NCBI RefSeq assembly: GCF_039537875.1
Contig: NZ_BAABBI010000002.1
Span: 62,001-126,000 of the forward strand
Length of the DNA: 64,000 nucleotides
Direction: 5' to 3'
Origin: Corallibacter vietnamensis
GTDB taxonomy: Bacteria; Bacteroidota; Bacteroidia; Flavobacteriales; Flavobacteriaceae
Notes under the pieces: model-generated
What the model saw: only the letters and a program-made list of their open reading frames with translations
Databases searched by the model: none
Told to the model about the DNA's origin: nothing
Made by a program: the position numbers and the translations under genes
Shown here: in pieces, positions 24,210 to 34,164 of the stretch
Layout of the letters: each line of letters begins with the position of its first letter
Position numbering within the stretch: the stretch's first letter is position 1

Positions 24210-25479
24210 CACGAATGTATTTATAGATTAAAATAGCAATGATAAAAAATAGCGAATAGTTATAAAATAAATAGCGCATTATAGAGTGGCTTGCAAAAGC
24301 TACAATTAGGGCATTAGATAAAATTAAAGATGTTAGGTAAAATATAATAAGTGTATTGTTATTTGTTGATTTTAGTGTTTTAATAAAACTAATTATAAAA
24401 GTACCAATGAGTAAAAAAAGTATGATTTGAGATTTAAATCCGTGTACTAAATTACTGTAAAATAGCTTGATCCAATTATTAAAGTTACTCTTAATTAATA
24501 CAGGAAGCATTCTTTTAGAAGACTTTTCAATATGATATCTAGCGTCTACAATAGTTTGATTTTTATTTACATAATATGCAGTTCCACGATCATGTAATGT
24601 GTAATTACAAATTCTTCCTAAATTGTCATGAAAATGCTTGTAATAGGCACTAAAAGAGGGGCGCTCTTTACTAGACATAAGCCATTTATTTTCAGAAATA
24701 AAGGCATAGCAGTCATCAAAAATAAGTTGGTCGTCTGTATTGTTTAAAAGCATTTTATCACTAGCTTTACTTACATACAAAGCCGATGCCGAAGCATTTA
24801 TATATGTAAACGGAGTAGCTATGAATAAGCCATCTTTGGCTTTGTGATATGTTTTATCTAATAACGTAACGGCAAATGGCAGTAATAGTAAAGCTATAAC
24901 GTTTTTAATAATTGTAGGTTTTAAAACAATGTGCTTGTTTTTTAAAATATAGATAGCAGTAAAAATAATAGTAAGCACTATAAATTGACCACGAGTTAAA
25001 ACTAAAAGAATATAACTAGCTGATAGTATTAATAAGGATTTTGATGTGTTGTTAAATAAAAAATCTAAAGAAAAAGCTAGAAAAAATAAATATAAAGGAT
25101 AGCTTAAGCCTTCAGAACAAATGTTGTTTGCAACCCAAAGCGGTGGGAAAAAAGGGAAAACTAATAGTAAAACAAAAACAAGTTTTAAAACAAAACTTAG
25201 GTGTAATACTTTTGAAGTTTTTATAGCTAAAGTATGAACAGCAAAAAGCCCCAATAAACACTGTGCAGATATAATGAAAAAATCAAAATATTGCTGAAAA
25301 ATAATAGAGAATACTCTAACAAAAATAGGATATCCAGGCGATCTGTAAATAGTAGCATTAAGATAACTAGCCGAGTCTGGTGAATAGATAGCATTATTAA
25401 AAATGCAATACAAAAACACAAAAACGTATATCAAAAGCAGCGTGCTATTTTTATATGTTAGGCCCTTATTTTTTATCAA
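24193..25479 (-). CDS. Polytopic GT-C-like membrane protein
   Basis: 428 aa with about ten predicted membrane helices and TTG as start. The first periplasmic loop carries YSPDSASYLN followed by YRSPGYPIF. This DSxxY and R(S/T)PG(Y/F)P pattern recurs in the gene at 34823 and resembles the first loop of GT-C glycosyltransferases, where an acidic residue is catalytic. Sugar transfer from a polyprenyl-phosphate donor in the periplasm is inferred. It lies directly upstream of a polyprenyl-phosphate sugar synthase-like gene on the same strand. The acceptor is unknown. Confidence 0.65.
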   Translation of the reverse strand: MIKNKGLTYKNSTLLLIYVFVFLYCIFNNAIYSPDSASYLNATIYRSPGYPIFVRVFSIIFQQYFDFFIISAQCLLGLFAVHTLAIKTSKVLHLSFVLKLVFVLLLVFPFFPPLWVANNICSEGLSYPLYLFFLAFSLDFLFNNTSKSLLILSASYILLVLTRGQFIVLTIIFTAIYILKNKHIVLKPTIIKNVIALLLLPFAVTLLDKTYHKAKDGLFIATPFTYINASASALYVSKASDKMLLNNTDDQLIFDDCYAFISENKWLMSSKERPSFSAYYKHFHDNLGRICNYTLHDRGTAYYVNKNQTIVDARYHIEKSSKRMLPVLIKSNFNNWIKLFYSNLVHGFKSQIILFLLIGTFIISFIKTLKSTNNNTLIIFYLTSLILSNALIVAFASHSIMRYLFYNYSLFFIIAILIYKYIRDVKNN

Positions 25480-25611
25480 TGATACACAATATTAAAAATA
25501 AATATTCACGAAAGATAAAGCAATAAAACGTTAGTACAAACCAAATATTTTAAAATAATAAGTATTTTAGACCTTAAGTTAGTATTGTTTCAATATTTTA
25601 AATAAAAATTA

Positions 25612-26592
25612 ATGAACGACTATAACGTTGTTGCTTATACATCAAAATATTATGACCAATGGAATAGCTTTGTAGCACAAGCAAAAAATGCCACATTTTT
25701 ATTTCATCGTGACTTTATAGAGTACCATCAAGACAGATTTGAAGATGCATCAAAAATGATTTTTAAAGGCGACAAGTTGGTGGCTTTATTTCCTGCAAAT
25801 AAAAACGGAGATACTATATATTCTCACCAAGGTTTAACCTATGGCGGCTTGTTATTAAAAGATCAAGCTGTATTTACTGATGTTTTGAATGTTTTTAAAG
25901 AGTTATTGGCTTTTTTTAATAAATTAGGTGTTAATGATTTGGTGTTAAAAATGTTACCAAGAATTTATAATAAGCTTCCAAGTGATACGTTAGATTACTT
26001 TATGTTTATTTTAAACGCCCAATTAGTGAGAAGCGATATTACAATGGTTATAGAAAATTCTCACAGGCTTGAGCTTACAAGTTCAAATAGAAAACGAGGT
26101 TTGAAAAAAGCAAAAAAGCAAAATTTAGTTGTAAAAGAAGAAGAAGACTTGAGTGCTTTTTGGAATCAAATTTTAGTCCCCAATTTAAGAGACAGATTTA
26201 ATGTTAAGCCCGTTCACACATTACAAGAGATAACCTACTTAAAATCTAAATTCCCTAAAAATATTAGGCAATTTAATGTGTATAAAAATGACGAAATAGT
26301 AGCAGGAACCACTATTTTTGAATCTGAAATGGTAGCTCACGCTCAATATATTTCTGCAAATAATCAAAAACAAGAGTTAGGAAGTCTAGATATGATATTT
26401 CACCACCTTATAGAAGATGTTTTCGCTTCAAAAAAATATTTTGATTTCGGAATTTGTAATGAAAACGAAGGCAAACAAATTAATCAAGGACTGTTATCAT
26501 GGAAAGAGTCTTTTGGAGCTAGAAGTATTTCGCAAAATTTTTATAAAATAGAAACATCAAATTACAAGAATCTAAATACCATTTTAAAATGA
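25612..26592 (+). CDS. FemAB/GNAT-like acyltransferase
   Basis: 326 aa. It resembles the acetyltransferase-like proteins with an N-terminal NATFLFHRDFIEYHQDRFED and a C-terminal GNAT half (VAGTTIFESEMVAHAQYIS, LIEDVFASKKYFDFGICNE) found in Bacteroidota polysaccharide loci. It probably acylates a sugar amino group or a related acceptor in the cytoplasm. It overlaps the DegT aminotransferase gene by 4 bp (ATGA), so the two are coupled. A joint role making an N-acyl amino sugar is inferred. Confidence 0.75.
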   Translation: MNDYNVVAYTSKYYDQWNSFVAQAKNATFLFHRDFIEYHQDRFEDASKMIFKGDKLVALFPANKNGDTIYSHQGLTYGGLLLKDQAVFTDVLNVFKELLAFFNKLGVNDLVLKMLPRIYNKLPSDTLDYFMFILNAQLVRSDITMVIENSHRLELTSSNRKRGLKKAKKQNLVVKEEEDLSAFWNQILVPNLRDRFNVKPVHTLQEITYLKSKFPKNIRQFNVYKNDEIVAGTTIFESEMVAHAQYISANNQKQELGSLDMIFHHLIEDVFASKKYFDFGICNENEGKQINQGLLSWKESFGARSISQNFYKIETSNYKNLNTILK

Positions 26593-27689
26593 TTAAGTTT
26601 TTAGATTTGCATAAGGTAAATGCCACTTATGAGAGTGCATTTGTTGAAGAATTTCAGAAGTTTTTAAATTCAGGATATTATATTTTAGGAAACGGAGTTA
26701 AAACTTTTGAGTCTAATTTTGCTTCTTACTGTGAAACAAAGCATTGTATAGGAATTAGTAATGGACTTGATGCCATAACCTTAATTTTTAAGGCTTATAT
26801 TACATTAGGAATGTTAGAGGAAGGTGATGAGGTTTTGGTGCCAGCAAATACATATATTGCAAGTATATTGTCTGTGGTTAATTCAAGGCTTAAGCCTATT
26901 TTTATAGAACCAGACAAGGAAACGTATAATATTTCTGTAAGCCAAATAAAAACGCATATAACATCAAAAACCAAAGCTATTCTAGCTGTTCATCTTTATG
27001 GGCAATTAGCTGAAATGGATACGATTTTAAATATAGCTAAAACACATAATTTATTAGTTGTTGAAGATGCAGCTCAAGCGCATGGCGCTATAAATAAAGA
27101 CTCTAAAAAAGCTGGTAATTTAAGTCATGCAGCTGCATTTAGTTTTTATCCAAGCAAGAATTTAGGAGCCCTTGGTGATGCAGGAGCAGTAACGACAAAC
27201 GATGATAAATTAGCAGAAACCATAAAAAAACTTCGAAATTATGGCTCTGATGTAAAATATGTAAATGAGCTTATAGGTTACAATAATAGATTAGATGAGT
27301 TACAAGCCTTGTTTTTAAATGTTAAGCTAAATGGTCTTGATAAGGAAAATGAAAGGCGTCGTCAGGTAGCAAAAAGATATAGTACTGAAATAAACAACGA
27401 AAAAATAATATTACCTCGTTATAATCATTCAAAAGATCATGTTTTTCATGTATTTGTTGTTTTGGTAGAAGAAAGAGATAAATTTGTAAACTATTTGACT
27501 GATAATAAAATAGAGACGTTAGTTCATTATCCAATTCCGCCTCATAAGCAAGAAGCTTTAAAGGTGTATTCAGATTTGAAGTTGCCAATTACTGATGAAA
27601 TTCATAACAAAATAGTGAGCATTCCGATGAGTCCTGTCTTACAAGATGACGAAGTGAGTTATGTTATAAAAGTTTTAAATGCCTATTAA
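26589..27689 (+). CDS. DegT/DnrJ/EryC1-family sugar aminotransferase
   Basis: 366 aa PLP enzyme that aminates nucleotide keto-sugars. The PLP-site Asp is in VVEDAAQAHGA (D160) and the Schiff-base Lys is K190 in SFYPSKNLGALGDAGA. NYGSDVKYVNELIGYNNRLDELQA and LVHYPIPPHKQ are conserved family blocks. With the FdtA-type ketoisomerase at 31787, it could form dTDP-3-amino-3,6-dideoxy sugar (the FdtB or QdtB step). It is coupled to the acyltransferase upstream and abuts the flippase gene downstream. Confidence 0.93.
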   Translation: MIKFLDLHKVNATYESAFVEEFQKFLNSGYYILGNGVKTFESNFASYCETKHCIGISNGLDAITLIFKAYITLGMLEEGDEVLVPANTYIASILSVVNSRLKPIFIEPDKETYNISVSQIKTHITSKTKAILAVHLYGQLAEMDTILNIAKTHNLLVVEDAAQAHGAINKDSKKAGNLSHAAAFSFYPSKNLGALGDAGAVTTNDDKLAETIKKLRNYGSDVKYVNELIGYNNRLDELQALFLNVKLNGLDKENERRRQVAKRYSTEINNEKIILPRYNHSKDHVFHVFVVLVEERDKFVNYLTDNKIETLVHYPIPPHKQEALKVYSDLKLPITDEIHNKIVSIPMSPVLQDDEVSYVIKVLNAY

Positions 27690-29027
27690 TTGAAGCGGTT
27701 AATAAAATATATAGACAATAATGTTTTAATTAAAGTTGCATCGTTAAACTCGGCATCTGTAATTACTAAAATAATCACCGGTTTTTTAACATCTAAAACA
27801 ATTGCGCTTTTTGTAGGAGCTGAAGGACTTGCTTTAATAGGAAATTTAAGAAACTTTTTAAGCTCGGCACAAACTTTTGCAACATTAGGAATTTATAATG
27901 GGGTTGTAAAATACATTGCAGAGTTTAAAAATAATGCTGTTGAGTTAGGTAAAACAGTTTCTACAGTTTTTTATTTAGGGTTTATTTCTACGGTTATTGT
28001 TTCCTTCTTTTGTTATTTTAATGCCGACTATATAAATGATCAAATTTTTGCGACATATAATGATTATGCCTATGTAATAAAAATACTAGCTGTTGCGCTT
28101 CCTTTTTACTCATTAAATCTGTTTACGTTTTCTATTTTAAATGGTTTTTCAAAGTTTAAAATACTAATTATAATAAATATTCTTGGGCAAATTTTAGGCA
28201 CATCTATAACCATTTTATTGATTTATAAAGATAAAATAGATGGCGCTTTGGTTGCCGTTGCTATAGCAGAGTCATTAATTTTTTTAATAACAATGGTTGG
28301 TATTTCTTATCAGCGTAGCTTAATACCGCTTATCAAAATAAAGAGTATTAGTATTGGCTATATTAAAAAGTTAAGTGCTTATTCTATTATGGCTTTGTTT
28401 TCAGCTATTGTGTTGCCTATTGTGGCGCTTGCTATACGTAATTATATTTCTGAAAACATAGGGTTGAGAGAAGCTGGATTTTGGGAAGCTATGAATCGTA
28501 TATCAAAGTACTACCTAATGTTTGTAAGTTCGCTTTTAGGCTTGTATGTGTTGCCTCGTTTATCAGAAATAGATAGCGTTAAAGAGTTTAGAAAAGAAGT
28601 TTTTGGGTTTTACAAAACCATTATCCCGGTTTTTGCATTAGGTCTTTTGGTGATTTATTTGTTAAGACCCTTTATTATTGCCATTATCTTTTCGGCAGAG
28701 TTTAAGCCTGTTGAGGATTTGTTTCTTTGGCAGCTACTAGGTGATTTTGTTAAAGTATTATCTATGGTAATAGCTTATCAATTTTTAGCAAAGAAGATGT
28801 TTTGGCATTACATTATAATTGAAGCTTTTTTTGTGATAACACTTTATATTTCAAGTAAATATTTTGTTGATATTTATGGCGTTAAAGGAGCTAATATGGC
28901 TCATTTTGCTACATATGTACTTCATTATGTTGTTATTTTACTTACTTTTAGTAGTTCGCTTTTTGGGGTTTTACCAGATGAAATACTTAATCAATCAGAA
29001 GAAAACGACGATGAAGATAAGAGTTAG
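27690..29027 (+). CDS. O-antigen/polysaccharide flippase (Wzx-like)
   Basis: 445 aa with about 12 membrane helices. The start (LNSASVITKIITGFLTSKTIALFVGAEGLALIGNLRNF) is typical of O-antigen translocases of the MATE/MOP superfamily such as WzxE. It moves lipid-linked oligosaccharide across the inner membrane. The start codon is TTG, directly abutting the stop of the aminotransferase gene. The tail is acidic (QSEENDDEDKS). No Wzy polymerase is identifiable next to it in this window. Confidence 0.85.
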   Translation: MKRLIKYIDNNVLIKVASLNSASVITKIITGFLTSKTIALFVGAEGLALIGNLRNFLSSAQTFATLGIYNGVVKYIAEFKNNAVELGKTVSTVFYLGFISTVIVSFFCYFNADYINDQIFATYNDYAYVIKILAVALPFYSLNLFTFSILNGFSKFKILIIINILGQILGTSITILLIYKDKIDGALVAVAIAESLIFLITMVGISYQRSLIPLIKIKSISIGYIKKLSAYSIMALFSAIVLPIVALAIRNYISENIGLREAGFWEAMNRISKYYLMFVSSLLGLYVLPRLSEIDSVKEFRKEVFGFYKTIIPVFALGLLVIYLLRPFIIAIIFSAEFKPVEDLFLWQLLGDFVKVLSMVIAYQFLAKKMFWHYIIIEAFFVITLYISSKYFVDIYGVKGANMAHFATYVLHYVVILLTFSSSLFGVLPDEILNQSEENDDEDKS

Positions 29028-29030
29028 TTT

Positions 29031-29597
29031 ATGATAAAAAAGTTATTAGTAAAAAGCCTTTTAAATATTAGAAAAATAAAGTATTCTTTATATTCTAATA
29101 ACAGGCGTGTTTCTGGAAGGTTTAAAGCTCATCAACCTGTTGTGCTAAGAGGTAAAGGTGAAATTAGTTTTAAAAAGAACGTAAATTTAGGTGTAATAAA
29201 CTCTCCAATGTATTATAATGGCTATGCTTATATAGAAGCTAGGTCAGAAGTCGCAAAAGTGAATTTCGGAGAAGATATTCATATTAATAATGCGTTTTCT
29301 GCTATTTCTGAAAAATCTATAACAGTAGGCAATAATGTGTTAATAGGTTATAATTGTCAAATATATGATAGCAACTTTCATGATTTACACATAGATAATA
29401 GATTTAATAAAGATCCTAACCCTATGAAAGTTGTTATAAAGAGTAATGTTTTTATAGGGAATAACGTTGTGATTTTAAAAGGAGTTACTATTGGAGAGAA
29501 TTCTGTTATAGCCTCTAATAGTATTGTAACTAAAAGTTTTCCTGAAAATGTAGTGATTGGAGGAAATCCAGCAAAAATTATTAGTCAACTTAATTAG
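29031..29597 (+). CDS. Hexapeptide-repeat (LbH) acyltransferase
   Basis: 188 aa. The C-terminal two thirds consist of left-handed beta-helix hexapeptide repeats, with VFIGNNVVILKGVTIGENSVIASNSIV and the closing NVVIGGNPAKII loop. The family O- or N-acetylates sugars using acetyl-CoA. The catalytic His is probably in YDSNFHDLH. It lies 3 bp after the flippase gene in the same operon and ends overlapping by 8 bp the convergent glycosyltransferase gene. The sugar acceptor is unknown. Confidence 0.88.
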   Translation: MIKKLLVKSLLNIRKIKYSLYSNNRRVSGRFKAHQPVVLRGKGEISFKKNVNLGVINSPMYYNGYAYIEARSEVAKVNFGEDIHINNAFSAISEKSITVGNNVLIGYNCQIYDSNFHDLHIDNRFNKDPNPMKVVIKSNVFIGNNVVILKGVTIGENSVIASNSIVTKSFPENVVIGGNPAKIISQLN

Positions 29598-30738
29598 TAG
29601 TTGTATCCCAAGTCTCAAGATATTTTTTAGCTATAGTTATGTAATCATGCTCTTTTTCAATAAAAGCTCGTGCATTTTTAGAAATTTCAAGAATTTTTTC
29701 GGGGTTAAGAATAAGCCACTCAAGTTTTTTTGCTATTGCAGTAGCGTCAGGAAGTGCATTTATAGCAACAGAATCTTCTTTTAAATGATAGTAGTCAAGC
29801 CATTCTTTTTCTGCACCTGTAAATACAACTTTTCCTTGTGACATAGCTTCTAGCGCGTTGTAGCCTTGGTCATAAGAATATACTTGATCTAAAATAATAT
29901 GCGCTTTGTTGTATGTTTTAATATATTCGCTATAAGGTAAACTTCGAGTTGTTATTATCTCAACGCTATTGGTATATTTTTTTTGAATAATATTTAAGGC
30001 TTCTTCAAAAAAGGCATTGCCTTTTTTTATATAATTCATATTATTTATACCGTGAAAAATTATAATTTTTCCATCAATACTTAAAGGTGCATAAGAGAGT
30101 TTATTAGTGTTTATAGGGTTAGGAATTAAACCCAAGTATTGCTTGTGATTTAGCATTGGTAAATGATAGTCTATATCTGTAGCAATAGTTCCTTGGCTAT
30201 GTTTTTTTATAAACTCATGTAATTTTTTGTATGACTTTGTCGTGTATTTTAAAGAATACGAAAATTGTTTTTTTAGTGTTCTGTTTTTTAAATAAGGTGT
30301 TAAAATAGAGTATTTTAATTCTTCTTTTAAGTAGTGATTAATGGTTATGTAATCATCACCACAGCAAAGTAAATAGAGTTTTTTATTTTGATTTATTATA
30401 CGCTTTAATATTGAAATTTGCATTTTTGGATGCATTGTAAAAGCGTCTTCATTGATCAATTGTACAACATCATAATCTTGTAAATCAGTAAGTATAGATT
30501 TTACTTTTAGATAGGTTTCAACATCGGCTATGTCAAAACCTGTAATTTTATGAATTAGTTTTCTAAAAAACACTGGGGCTTTTTTTCTGAAAAATACCGG
30601 AGCAATATTTATGTCAACAGGATATTTTTTAAACAAATCACCAGACCCTATTAAGGTAACATCATGTCCTAATTGAGATAAACCTTCTTTAAGAGAATTA
30701 TGTAACCTGCTAAACTCGCCTATTAAGAGTATTTTCAT
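29590..30738 (-). CDS. Glycosyltransferase, GT4/GT-B type
   Basis: 382 aa with the two Rossmann-like halves of GT-B enzymes. The N-terminal MKILLIGEFSRLHNSLKEGLSQLGHDVTLIG is a donor/acceptor fold start. The C-terminal YNALEAMSQGKVVFTGAEKEWLDYY carries the nucleotide-sugar binding EAMSQG element. No membrane segments are seen. It is probably a cytoplasmic enzyme building the repeat unit on a lipid carrier. It is a single minus-strand gene among plus-strand genes in the glycan locus, so it is likely transcribed separately. Confidence 0.85.
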   Translation of the reverse strand: MKILLIGEFSRLHNSLKEGLSQLGHDVTLIGSGDLFKKYPVDINIAPVFFRKKAPVFFRKLIHKITGFDIADVETYLKVKSILTDLQDYDVVQLINEDAFTMHPKMQISILKRIINQNKKLYLLCCGDDYITINHYLKEELKYSILTPYLKNRTLKKQFSYSLKYTTKSYKKLHEFIKKHSQGTIATDIDYHLPMLNHKQYLGLIPNPINTNKLSYAPLSIDGKIIIFHGINNMNYIKKGNAFFEEALNIIQKKYTNSVEIITTRSLPYSEYIKTYNKAHIILDQVYSYDQGYNALEAMSQGKVVFTGAEKEWLDYYHLKEDSVAINALPDATAIAKKLEWLILNPEKILEISKNARAFIEKEHDYITIAKKYLETWDTTTN

Positions 30739-30812
30739 GTAGTTTTTTTGCCTATTATAGATAAGGTATAAAACATGATTATTTTAGAATAGTGGTTTCG
30801 TACATATTTTGA

Positions 30813-30820
30813 TACCTTTG
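30813..30820 (+). promoter_or_regulatory. -7 box upstream of the GT2 gene
   Basis: TACCTTTG matches TAnnTTTG exactly, in the divergent gap between two glycosyltransferase genes. Transcription would start near 30825 and read the GT2/FdtA pair. The -33 element is poor. Confidence 0.4.
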
Positions 30821-30968
30821 CTTTCAAAAGTACACAAAATTATTTTCGTTTAAAACTATCTAAAACCTCAAAGAAGATAATTTGTAAGCTTAATTAGTGA
30901 TAGCTATAATAGGTGTTTTATTAATACAAGTTTTAGCTTTTTTTTTCAGAAGTAAGATATTTGATTAC

Positions 30969-31790
30969 ATGAATAATATAGAAAAAAACTCTTGTGAGTT
31001 AGAGATTCTTATTGCAACAATGAATAGGGATTCACTAGATTTTCTTTCTGTGATGTTTCAGAATAATGACCTTGATGATTATCAAATATTGATAATAAAT
31101 CAAACTACAGAGGGCAATCTTTTAAAATCAAATAAAGCCAACATAAGAGTTATTAATTCTTTTGAGAGAGGAATTTCAAAAAGTAGAAACTTGGCTCTAA
31201 ATAATGCAATTGGAGAGATTTGTTTACTCGCTGATGATGATGTGATATATTTAAAACACTTTGAAAAAAAAATAGTTAAAGCTTATAAAAACAATAATAA
31301 AGCATCTGTCTTAACTTTTAAAACTCTAACAACAGAGGGAAAGCCTTACAGTAATTATCCACAGAAAATCACTACGCTTTTAAAATTTTACAGAAAAATA
31401 CTCTCAATTGAAATTAGTTTTAAAACAAAAGAATTAATTAAGAATAATATTAATTTTAATGAAAATTTTGGGTTAGGAGCTACTTTTGAAGAAGGAGAAA
31501 ATGTGTTTTTCTTTAGAAGTATATTTGAAAAAGGAATACCTTCTTATTTTGTGCCAGAAACTATAGTGATTCATGAACCTGTAAGTTCTAGTGATGATGT
31601 AACGTCGGATAGATATATTTTTGGCAGAGCGGCAATGCATTATAAATTACAAGGTTCCTTTGCGTATTTTTATGCTATAAAGCTTATGTTTGCCTTATTA
31701 CGAAGAGGTTTGATTGGTTTTAATCAAGTTATTCCTAAATTTAATGTAGCTCTAAAAGGAATTCGTAAATATAAACAATTACAGAAATGA
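30969..31790 (+). CDS. GT2-like glycosyltransferase
   Basis: 273 aa from ATG 30969. A GTG at 30897 in the same frame would add 24 mostly hydrophobic residues, and I cannot exclude that. The GT-A core shows LEILIATMNRDSLDF, the ERGISKSRNLALNNAIGEICLLADDDV stretch with a DDD metal motif, and a late FEKGIPSYFVPETIVIHEP. It probably uses a nucleotide sugar in the cytoplasm. It overlaps the FdtA-type gene by 4 bp (ATGA), so the two are coupled. Confidence 0.75.
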   Translation: MNNIEKNSCELEILIATMNRDSLDFLSVMFQNNDLDDYQILIINQTTEGNLLKSNKANIRVINSFERGISKSRNLALNNAIGEICLLADDDVIYLKHFEKKIVKAYKNNNKASVLTFKTLTTEGKPYSNYPQKITTLLKFYRKILSIEISFKTKELIKNNINFNENFGLGATFEEGENVFFFRSIFEKGIPSYFVPETIVIHEPVSSSDDVTSDRYIFGRAAMHYKLQGSFAYFYAIKLMFALLRRGLIGFNQVIPKFNVALKGIRKYKQLQK

Positions 31791-32200
31791 GTAAAGTAAC
31801 ACCTTCAAATATAGAAATAATTGAAATTCCAAAAATCGAAGATCCAAGAGGAAACTTGGCTGTAATTGAAAAAGAGGTGTTGCCTTATCAAGTAAAACGT
31901 GTTTATTATCTATATGATGTGCCAAGTAGTGCTTATCGAGGTGGTCATGCTCACAAAGAACAGTTAGAGTGTTTAATAGCAGTCAGTGGAAGCTTTGAAG
32001 TTGTTGTGGATGACGGAGCTTCCAAACAAAAGATAACTCTTAATAAGCCAAACAAAGGATTACTAATACCTACAGGTATTTGGAGAGAGTTAGAAAATTT
32101 TTCTTCAGGGGCTGTATGTTTAGTTTTAGCATCTGAAGTTTTTGATGAAGACGACTATATAAGGGATTATAAGCAATTTTTAGATTTTAAAAATCAATAA
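31787..32200 (+). CDS. FdtA/QdtA-type sugar 3,4-ketoisomerase
   Basis: 137 aa, a single cupin of the WxcM-like family. It isomerises dTDP-4-keto-6-deoxyglucose to the 3-keto sugar, the step before a 3-amination by a DegT enzyme. Visible family features are PRGNLAVIE near the start, RGGHAHKEQLECLIAVSGSFEVVVDDG with the active-site His pair, and PTGIWRELENFSSGAVCLVLAS. FdtA makes the galacto isomer and QdtA the gluco isomer; which of these applies cannot be told by eye. The upstream dTDP-glucose genes are not in this window. Confidence 0.88.
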   Translation: MSKVTPSNIEIIEIPKIEDPRGNLAVIEKEVLPYQVKRVYYLYDVPSSAYRGGHAHKEQLECLIAVSGSFEVVVDDGASKQKITLNKPNKGLLIPTGIWRELENFSSGAVCLVLASEVFDEDDYIRDYKQFLDFKNQ

Positions 32201-33111
32201 TAGTTTTTTTTATTATTAAGTATTCTGAATAATTTTACACCACACTTTAGCAAAGCATTTGGAGAAGCAATAATATAGCGTTGTTTTAATGATAGCTTTT
32301 TGTAATTAAGAATTTCTTTAAGAGTATTACTATGTTTTTTGTCATTTATTAATTTATATTTAATGATAGACGAGTATATGTTTTTGTTAATATAATCCTC
32401 TAAAAAATCAACTGAATCATAATGTTTTAAGTATTTAGAATAGTCTAAAGCTTTGTAGTGATTTCTGTTAGATTTGGTTAAACTATTATCGGTTACATTA
32501 ATGGTAATTAAGGGTGTTTTTTTAAAAACAACAGGATGCTTTAATCCTATTCTTATCCAATAATCTAAATCTTCACTCGTTTTCAAACCTTCATTAAATA
32601 CACCAATTTCATGCGTAATGTCTTTATTGATAACCACGGAAGAGCTGTGTATAATTGGGTGCTTTAAGCTAGCTTTAAAATAATTAAGAACAGCTACCTC
32701 GTTATTAGGAATACAAAAATAATCAGCATTGTATAATGCTTTGGGGCTTTTAATTTTAGCGGCGGTTGAGAAAACCTTGTTTTTAGGATAATTAGATATT
32801 AAAATACTTATCTCGTATAAAAAGTTGTCATCCCAAATGTCATCAGCATCTAAAAATGCAATATAATCTGCAGCTGCTTTTTTTATCCCATAATTTCTTG
32901 CAGAAGATACACCTGCGTTGGTTTTATTGTAAATATGAACTCTAGCGTCGTTTATGTTTTTTACGACTTCTAAGCTGTTATCAGTAGAGCCATCATTTAC
33001 AATGATAACCTCAAAATCAACAAAAGACTGATTTAAAACACTAAAAACGGTTTCTTTTATGTGCTTTTCTTTGTTATATAATGAGATAATTACCGAGAAA
33101 AAAGGCTTCAT
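32194..33111 (-). CDS. GT2 glycosyltransferase
   Basis: 305 aa. The GT-A core is complete: FSVIISLYNKEKHIKETVFSVLNQSF, then VIIVNDGSTDNS and the DxD motif FLDADDIWDD. The second half has EDLDYWIRIGLKHPV, the acidic acceptor-side motif (ED). Soluble or membrane-associated. It overlaps the convergent ketoisomerase by 7 bp and follows another GT2 gene by 3 bp on the same strand. Confidence 0.92.
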   Translation of the reverse strand: MKPFFSVIISLYNKEKHIKETVFSVLNQSFVDFEVIIVNDGSTDNSLEVVKNINDARVHIYNKTNAGVSSARNYGIKKAAADYIAFLDADDIWDDNFLYEISILISNYPKNKVFSTAAKIKSPKALYNADYFCIPNNEVAVLNYFKASLKHPIIHSSSVVINKDITHEIGVFNEGLKTSEDLDYWIRIGLKHPVVFKKTPLITINVTDNSLTKSNRNHYKALDYSKYLKHYDSVDFLEDYINKNIYSSIIKYKLINDKKHSNTLKEILNYKKLSLKQRYIIASPNALLKCGVKLFRILNNKKNYY

Positions 33112-33114
33112 AGA

Positions 33115-34002
33115 CTATGTTGTAATATTGCAAAAATAACTTAACCTATATAAATCAAAAATAAACAAATTGGGTGCTTTATTTTTTAGTAAATATTTTT
33201 TCATTTGATTAATGAAAGGTTTCGTTAAGACCCTAAAAACTTTAAGCATGTTAGCCTTTTTTAGAAAGCTGTAAGCTTTAATGAGGCTTATGTGTGAATC
33301 ATTTATATTGTTGTTTTTGTGAAGGGCAGAAAGTGTGTGTAACGCTTGGTTGGTCTTTTTTAAGTAGTTTATGTTGTCATCAATTCCTAAATGATAAACC
33401 TCATTGTTAATATGTAGAATAGGAACTTTATTGATACTTAATTGATGCCCAAAAACATAATCCATACCATAAGCGGGTTTTAAATTTAATGCGTTTATTT
33501 TGAAAAAAACATGCTTTTTTATCATGAAATTTGAAGAAATAATGAATTTATATTTGTTATTATTTCTTTTGTGAGCATCAACTTCTTCGCGATTTTTTCC
33601 AAATGTATATCGCAATGATTTATTAGGTTTGTAGTCTTCAGGGTTGTAAGCAAAACCACCAAAGATGGCATCATAGGGTTCTGAAACAAACGCGGTGTAT
33701 TGTGATATAAAGGCGTCGTTTTTTGGGGTTATATCAGCGTCTAGAAAAAGCAGCCAGTCGTATTTAGCTTCTTTAGCAAGAGCTTGTCTGGTTGCGGTTC
33801 TTCCAAGGTTTGTTTTTCTCTCAATAAATTTAGAATTAGGTAATGAGTTTATATCGTTGTTAGATTTATTTTTGACAGAGTTTGAGCCATCATCCATACA
33901 AATTAACTCAAAGATTAAGCCTTGCTTTTTTGCACGGTTTACTAAATTCTTTGCAAGAGGTAACACATTGTAATTATATGTAGGGATTAAAATAGAAATC
34001 AT
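33115..34002 (-). CDS. GT2-like glycosyltransferase
   Basis: 295 aa. It begins ISILIPTYNYNVLPLAKNL with CMDDGSNSVKN, and the motif LLFLDADITPKN supplies the DxD. GFAYNPEDYKP and GMDYVFGHQL are typical of a subgroup found in Bacteroidota capsule loci. It forms a two-gene transcription unit with the downstream GT2 gene. Sugar and linkage are unknown. Confidence 0.88.
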   Translation of the reverse strand: MISILIPTYNYNVLPLAKNLVNRAKKQGLIFELICMDDGSNSVKNKSNNDINSLPNSKFIERKTNLGRTATRQALAKEAKYDWLLFLDADITPKNDAFISQYTAFVSEPYDAIFGGFAYNPEDYKPNKSLRYTFGKNREEVDAHKRNNNKYKFIISSNFMIKKHVFFKINALNLKPAYGMDYVFGHQLSINKVPILHINNEVYHLGIDDNINYLKKTNQALHTLSALHKNNNINDSHISLIKAYSFLKKANMLKVFRVLTKPFINQMKKYLLKNKAPNLFIFDLYRLSYFCNITT

Positions 34003-34164
34003 ACAGGGTATAGTTCATTTTCAAATCTAAACAATAAATTAAACATGTTTAGAATTAAGCTGTTTTAATTGTATTTTCCTATTCAATCTAAATAAAGGAT
34101 TTTGTTTTTAGAGTGCTTATTATTCCGCTTTGAAAGTTAAAAGCGCTATATATGAGTATTAGTC

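Noticed and set aside
34120..34150. CGCTTT/AAAGCG inverted repeat after ftsE
   Set aside because: Short stem without a T run on the minus strand; may be chance.
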